A DNA stretch of 64,000 nt from Rhipidocladum racemiflorum (lineage: Eukaryota; Streptophyta; Magnoliopsida; Poales; Poaceae): positions 5,959,001 to 6,023,000 of the forward strand of contig CM070572.1 of the NCBI GenBank assembly GCA_036346355.1. Direction: 5' to 3'. Every line of letters begins with the position of its first letter. Positions within the stretch are counted from its first letter, which is position 1. Shown here one piece after another: positions 58,357 to 64,000 of this stretch. Under the pieces are notes generated by a model, which saw only the letters and a list, made by a program, of their open reading frames with translations, made no database searches and was not told the origin of the DNA. The position numbers and the translations under genes are program-made.

Positions 58357-59346
58357 TAAGGATGGGCATTTTTAGACTGAAATTGAATTAATCGATTTTT
58401 GTTTCGGTTTATTCAGTTTTCGGTGTATGATTCAGTATTTTTATTCCGAAAACCGAATTGATCAAAGACCGATTAGCCTAATCGCCCGTTCCGAAATTCC
58501 CAATCCCCACAGATCGAATCGCCATACGCGAATCCACCACTCTTGCCTCCCGAATCCACCACTAAATATCACTGAAATCCACCGCGTGTGTGCTCGATTC
58601 GCCACGGGAGTCCACGGCTTCATCAGCTTTGGGCGGGAGGAGGAGTAAGTCCAGTTCGAGGATGGTGGATCGGGGGTTCTTGGAGGCAATTCGGAGGAGT
58701 GTCGTGTTGCGGCAGTGGCGACTTCAGTGGTGTGATTCGGGGGGGGGGGGGGGGGTCTTGGTGGGCTGCGTGGCGGAGTCGTGCCATGGCTTTCGAAGCC
58801 GTCGACAGCAATTGTGAGCGCGTTGGATTCGTGTGGTAGGGTTCGGTCGGGTTTCTTGCGGAATTTGCTGGTTTTGGGGCAAATTTGGTAGAGAATTGTG
58901 GTTCATTTTCATGTAAAGGTAAAATGGCACCACTAGGGTGTTATTCTAGTGAATTTATTAGGGGTTTGCACGATAACTTACATATTTGTGGTGCTTTGTT
59001 ATTATAGGGTTTACATTTTTCAGCTTGTTCAACTAAAAAGATGGACATTTTGGGGATATCGTGGTTCTTGGCTGTGTCTTATCGTTATAGGCATGCTTTG
59101 AATCGGATGTAAACTCATTGGATTGGTAAGGTTCAGCGCTGGAGCATCTTTTGTAGCTTCCAAGTATTGAATAGCAGCTATGAGAATAAAAAATATTTCA
59201 GTTAACTGAACCGAATTTTTTAGTCTATATCGGTTCAGTTTTTTATTTTGATCTCGGAAAAACAGAAATTCGGTGGTCAGTTTTCAAAGATAAAATTATT
59301 TTTAAACCAAATTAATCGTACCTAAAAAACCGAATGCCCACCTCTA
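58357..59346. mobile_element. hAT-like non-autonomous element, 990 bp
   Basis: The ends TAAGGATGGGCATTTTTAG and the inverse of TGCCCACCTCTA match the TAGRGGTGGGCA-type hAT termini. The flanks CTTGCGTG (58349-58356) and CTTGCATA (59347-59354) agree at six of eight bases, an aged 8-bp duplication. Subterminal zones are rich in CGGTTTTCGG/AACCGAATT motifs. The centre (58480-58900) is GC-rich with a G-run (about 17 Gs at 58738-58756) and looks like captured DNA; no transposase is seen. Confidence 0.75.
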
Positions 59347-59354
59347 CTTGCATA

Positions 59355-59895
59355 CAAGGCTCCGGGTATCATAGGAGAGAAAAATGCCATCCTTGCCACA
59401 TACAGACGTACTTAAAACAAGAAGAAAGCTGCTAGATGCTAGCTAGAGAACATGAAACAAGAAACAGTACATATCTAGTTTCACTCCGAAGTAGCAGCGA
59501 CGCACGCATCACTTTCGTTAGAGCTTTGAAGCAGAACGTGACCGGAGGAACAATCTGTACTCCAAACTTATTGTACTTGCGGCCATATGGGCATCGGCAG
59601 GTAGTGAGTAAAGACTGTTGTTTAATAACCAAACCAGCAGTAGTTCACTGCTGAGTAGTGACTAGTGAGTCCTGACGACCGATCGAAGAGGCCAACGTTA
59701 CCGCGCACATGGTGCGTCCGGAGGAGGAAGAGCCCGCTCTTCGTTGCCCAGCTATCCCCGTCATTTGTCGCCGCAGGCCCTGCGTTTCCCCGGTGAATTG
59801 CTCTGCTCTGTTCCGTTGTTCACCGAAGCCCTAGGTATATGGGGACTTTTTGCACATTTTTTTTACTTTGGTTTTTTTTTTTTTTTTTTGAACGA
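59355..59895. other. Intergenic; poly-T at about 59870-59889
   Basis: No gene recognised. Confidence 0.4.
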
Positions 59896-60320
59896 GAATG
59901 GAAATCTAGCTAATTTTGCATGTCACACGTCGCCTATTACAGTGACAGAACTGAAAATTTTTTATAGGGTGCACAATTCACACATAAAGCTTTACAGTCT
60001 TATACAATGCTTTCTAACATTATAAATCTAACACATTGCGGGCACCCGAAAGCGCGAATTGGATATCACTCATGCGTTTGACTAAAAGAGACACCCACAC
60101 TCCATTTAAGTGTGTGCTTACTGTCCACAATTAGTCTCGTGCACAAAATATTGTTCAAGTGACCCTCATCAGAATAAATATGAGCCACCTGAGCAATATT
60201 GTACATGTCTACGCATCTAAGAGAGTTCCAATACCTTTCCGAAGAACCATACCGGGATTGAAACCAATCATTCCGAGCATAGCACGCGCTACCCGCCCTA
60301 GAAGCTTGGTAACACCCAGA

Positions 60321-60397
60321 CCCACCAAAGGGTGTGTGTCGCACTAGGCAAGGAACAACCCACCAAAGGCTGTGTGTCGCAGTAGGCAAGGAACAAC
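60321..60397. repeat. Two tandem copies of a 38/39-base unit
   Basis: CCCACCAAAGG(G/C)TGTGTGTCGCA(C/G)TAGGCAAGGAACAAC occurs twice head to tail with few differences, inside the LTR-like block. Confidence 0.9.
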
Positions 60398-62669
60398 GGC
60401 CGCTCTCGTCCACCTGTCGGATGGTTGAGAACAATTTCGAGTACCTAGATATGTGTCTAGTGCTAGTTCCCAAGATCAAAGCCTAGCGCCCATATATCCC
60501 GCATTCGAGATGATCATCCATTCGAGAAAATTAAGCAAAAATCAAAAGCGGGATAGCGGTATACCCATCCAAACCCAAAGGCAACCGACTTAGAAAAGAC
60601 TCAGTTCATCTATCCAAGAAGTCGTCAGACCACGGAGCGAAATAAGTATCATCGAGGAGCTCATCATTACCTTCGTCTAAACAATATTAGTTAAAGCAAA
60701 CGGTGAGTACACGTATGTACACGCAAGACTTTAGTGTACAGAAATAAATATACATACATGGTTAACACAAAGATATAAGCTTCTACACTAAGTTCATTTT
60801 CAACATAAAGCAACTTTTATTTACAAGAGAATAGTTTATCAAACGGTAGCGAAATTGGAAAGAGCAATTGATACGAAAGTAATATCAGTAAATAGAGTTT
60901 ATTATTATCATTTGTGACCCTCCATGGCCACGAACAGCGAGTACATCACTTCCAACCAAGGCTTTAATAATAATCCAACCCGTTATATCACATTTTTCAA
61001 AACTTTTGCAAAACCAAAACTATACTTGACATTATTTTCCAAGATGTTCTTGACCTTGAGTACGGCTAATTAATTAAATTTAAATCTCTACATAGAGTGT
61101 ACACTTTACCGACATGACACATTCTAGCAATCATGTTAACCATGCCACGTGATACTCACCGTACTAGTTTTGCTGGATTGTAGCAACCGTTCAATTAGCT
61201 AGAGCCTAGCCTTGCACCAGCTCCGGTGATGTCTAACCCTTGCTATGGTTATGGAAATTCGGCCTATACATATAGTACTAACGATGGTTTATGCCCCAAC
61301 GCGCCCTATTAGAATCCAAACACAAACACATAGTTCTAACGATGGTTTAAACCCTATCGCGTCCTTTACCCCATAGCAAGGCATATACTGTTGTATTGAA
61401 ATACTTTAGTCCCAACGTCTCGGTGAAGGGAGTACCTTGAACGACACCGTACACCCGGTTCAACTATACTACTTTGGCCTACCAAAATGAAAGACTAACC
61501 CTAACTACTTTATTAAGTTAAGCATATCCTATACTAGCACATGTGGTTGCACAAATTGACTCAGTGATAGCATCAAGTTCGGTCCTTAGGTTTACTCAGG
61601 CGAGTATCACCATTTATATACATGCAAGTTCATCCCTTGCACGGTACAAGTCCATCCCTTGTACATCCAGTCATAATATATCTCACCCGTGTCTAAATCA
61701 TAATTTTATTTTTGTGTTTACCAGAATATCAACAATCTTTAATCATGTCCAAAATATGTTTCAAATTTAGCCAACTAACATTCCCATACTTTCAACTTCT
61801 ATAGCATGCCTAAGCATATGCAATTATTATTCGTTTATACTCATTCAACTTTTCATAGAATGTCTAAACCTAGCTTTGGGTTCATCAAAGTACTCATGCC
61901 AATGCGATTAAAGAAATCCCACAATTCTTAGGATTACAACTACCGATTCCCATAATATAACAATCTTTACGGAAATTACACACATACATAGTAGTTTGAT
62001 AAAACAAAATAGACAACATAAAATATGGCATCGAAATGATCAAATGAGGGTGCTTACCTTGTTGCTCGTCGTTGGGTATGAAATCAGGATCGATGAGATC
62101 GTCGTCGACATACTAAGACTCATTGGCGTCTACACATCGTTCGAAGAGAAGCAAAACAAAACGACAAAATAACATGCTTTAAAATGGGGCAAAAAGAAAC
62201 CAGATATAAGAACTAAATTAAAGCTTACCAAAAGTGATGTGTGTGGTTTAAAGATTTTTGGGGTTGTTAGGATGTGCATGTTGACTTTATTAGTTTTCTT
62301 ATTCACAAGTTGGCCCTTTTCTCACTATTAGGCTAAAGACAACCTAAGATTAAATCCGGGGCATGATTCTTTGACTTTTATGTGCACATTATTTTTATCC
62401 ATCGAATTCAAGATGCTAAAATTATGATTATATACATGAATAACTATGAATTCAAGAGGTTAAAATTGTTTGGATTTGACTTAAATAATACAATAAATTT
62501 TCAAGTAGTGCTATATGTGAACAAAGCATATTTCAAGGATCAAGCACAAAGAAAAGTGTTAAAGAATTTTAAACCTAGGGTTATGCTACTGAGACCAACT
62601 ATATCCTCATTCAAATATTTTTAATCAATTGAAAACCTTATATCCGGCAACATCGACCCTCAAACTATG

Positions 62670-62840
62670 GTACTACTGACATCCAGTAGTACCGATCCTG
62701 AGCCCGGTAGTACCGGCATTTGATCACCAAAAATGCGCTCTTTGGAATAAAGCTACCGACTTCTTATGCACGATACTACCACGCTTTCGGTAGTACCGGA
62801 GATTACACAGCGGTACTACTGACCTCGTAATAGAGGTGGT
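62670..62840. repeat. Cluster of GGTAGTACC / GGTACTACT motifs
   Basis: Palindromic GGTAGTACCG-type motifs occur about six times in 170 bases within the LTR-like block. Confidence 0.6.
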
Positions 62841-64000
62841 ACCAGGGGAGTTACCGACGACGAGGGGTGGTCGAAGCGATCAATCAGGGGCAATCTGAGC
62901 TACAGGGGAGTGTTACTGACCTAGGGAAGTAGTCAATTGAAGTTGAATGGCAGTGAGGTGGTCTGGCGGCTTGTGGCCAGAGTGGAAGAAGATGACTAAG
63001 CCGCCGCGGCGCTACGATCAGTGGGAGCTGCGATTAAAGCAAGGAAATGAGTTAGGGGACTGAGAGACTTATCACTGCGCAAGGGATTGAAGGACGAGCT
63101 TACCAGGGCAAATAATTTTGTCGGAGGGCGCTCACCAGTCTTGCTCCATGTTCTCGACGGTTTCGAGTGCACGACAAAGAGGGTGAAGCACACGCAAGCA
63201 GGGGAGAGAGTGTTGGCCATGAGTACTTTATGGTGGAGCATGTGGAGCAAGTGAGGCGTGAATTGGTGATGAAGCGGGAGAGGCGAGCTCTACTTGTGCG
63301 CCCACGCGTGGCATGACCGTCGCGTCATGGTGTGGGCGAAGAGAGGAGGATGGAGAAAGGAAAAGGCGATGGCGTGAGGATCCCGAGCATCGACGCAATA
63401 ATTTGGACACTGGTGGGGTGACGGTATAGCTATGACAGCGGTGATGACATTCGTGTCATTTCACCGAACGGTTGGTGTGCACACTGTAGCTTAAATTTAG
63501 TTTTCTAATTTTCAGCTTCATGTTTTGGAATAGTACTTTGGTGGCTTTAGGTGATTAAACAAACTCTAGAAAAATTCATCAAGGTAGATCTTTGGATGGA
63601 ATTTCAAACTCCCTTGAGTTCACTCAGTTTGGTGATGTAGATTTCAAATGATGATTCTTTGAACTTTGCTGTTTTTAAACTTTAATTGGATTTTTAGAGC
63701 AATTGTATGTTGTGCAAAAATTGAATAAAATTTATATTTATTTATTTCATGAGTTCTAGTATTTTACAAAAGTTTTTCCAATTTTGGGTTATTTGAAATT
63801 TTTATGAGGTACTTTTTAATGGGCCATTTAGGTGAAAATGAGTTAATTAAAGATTTTCAAAACCTATTCAAACAAATTCATCATAAAATTAAAAAATTGC
63901 ACTGAAACAAAATATAATTAGTGACTTTATTTTATTTTCTGCACTTCTTGGGGTGCTACACACATATATTTAAAATTTGCTAAAAGTACAGTACAAATAG

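Larger units (their letters stand above)
59900..63960 (-). mobile_element. Large LTR-like block of a gypsy element (minus strand)
   Basis: On minus it begins TGTAGCACCCCAAGAAGTGC at 63960, the standard start of large grass gypsy LTRs. An AT-rich stretch, a GC-rich promoter-like part (63400-62850) and a mini-frame rich in Asp/Glu (about 62125-62065: DDDLIDPDFIPNDEQQGK) ending in CAACAAGGTAAGC follow. A second acidic mini-frame (about 60675-60610) reads DEGNDELLDDTYFAPWSDDF. The same plan is seen at 18.5-21.0 kb on plus. No pol domain is present, so it is a solo LTR or an LTR whose element extends outside. The low-coordinate boundary is uncertain. Confidence 0.5.

Noticed and set aside
60066..60479. 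137-codon minus-strand frame
   Set aside because: Lies within the LTR-like block, includes the tandem 38/39-base duplication, and shows no domain.
1..64000. A bacterial-style defence or other multi-gene operon system
   Set aside because: Introns, plant gene families and plant transposons throughout; no clustered co-oriented short-spaced genes.

Overview
The window is plant nuclear DNA from a grass (Poaceae). The genes are intron-rich with GT-AG splice sites, their closest recognisable relatives are plant families, and most of the DNA is nested transposable elements of kinds common in grasses: Stowaway-type MITEs, hAT MITEs, a tRNA-derived SINE, Ty3/gypsy and Ty1/copia LTR elements and a LINE fragment. 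I cannot name the species from sequence alone.

Four host loci are supported. (1) On the minus strand at 8958-12027, a 10-exon HD-ZIP class IV homeodomain-START transcription factor of 692 aa (ROC8/TF1-like); all exon phases close, and one intron uses a GC donor. (2) On the plus strand at 35445-35843, a single-exon gene of 132 aa of unknown function. (3) On the minus strand at 38383-40590, an N-alpha-acetyltransferase 40 (NatD/NAA40) gene whose 3' end is uncertain. (4) On the plus strand at 49889-54361, an 8-exon gene for a 705-aa multi-pass membrane protein of unknown function.

Layout: 1-7049 is a decayed gypsy element (protease, RT, RNase H on plus; an antisense plant-mobile-domain gene; a 3' LTR) that sits in the end of a MITE (7050-7441). 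8.3-12.4 kb is the HD-ZIP IV gene. 12.5-14.7 kb is a stack of nested MITEs. 15.3 kb is a SINE with a 10-bp target duplication. 18.5-21.0 kb is a probable solo LTR. 21.3-21.8 kb is a diverged tandem repeat. 22.7-23.2 kb is a LINE zf-RVT fragment. 24270-32305 is a gypsy element bounded at both ends (TSD CAATG) on the minus strand, with an antisense gene of the 'putative gypsy type transposon' kind. 36-38 kb has two repeat arrays. 41.6-41.9 kb is a long perfect-looking hairpin. 42458-48823 is a copia element (TSD GTATT) that lacks gag and carries a hAT MITE (TSD CACTCAAG) inside RT. 55328-57741 is a second copia element that has gag but lacks RT. 58357-59346 is a hAT-like element. 59.9-63.96 kb is a second large LTR-like block.

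No prokaryotic-type system, CRISPR array or rRNA is present. The most unusual content is the pair of gypsy elements that each carry a different antisense accessory gene between pol and the 3' LTR, the hexamer GCCGAT saturating one of them, hairpin minisatellites in the LTRs of the other, and the non-canonical splice site of the HD-ZIP IV gene. Exon models were derived by hand from splice signals and reading frame; none was checked against transcripts.
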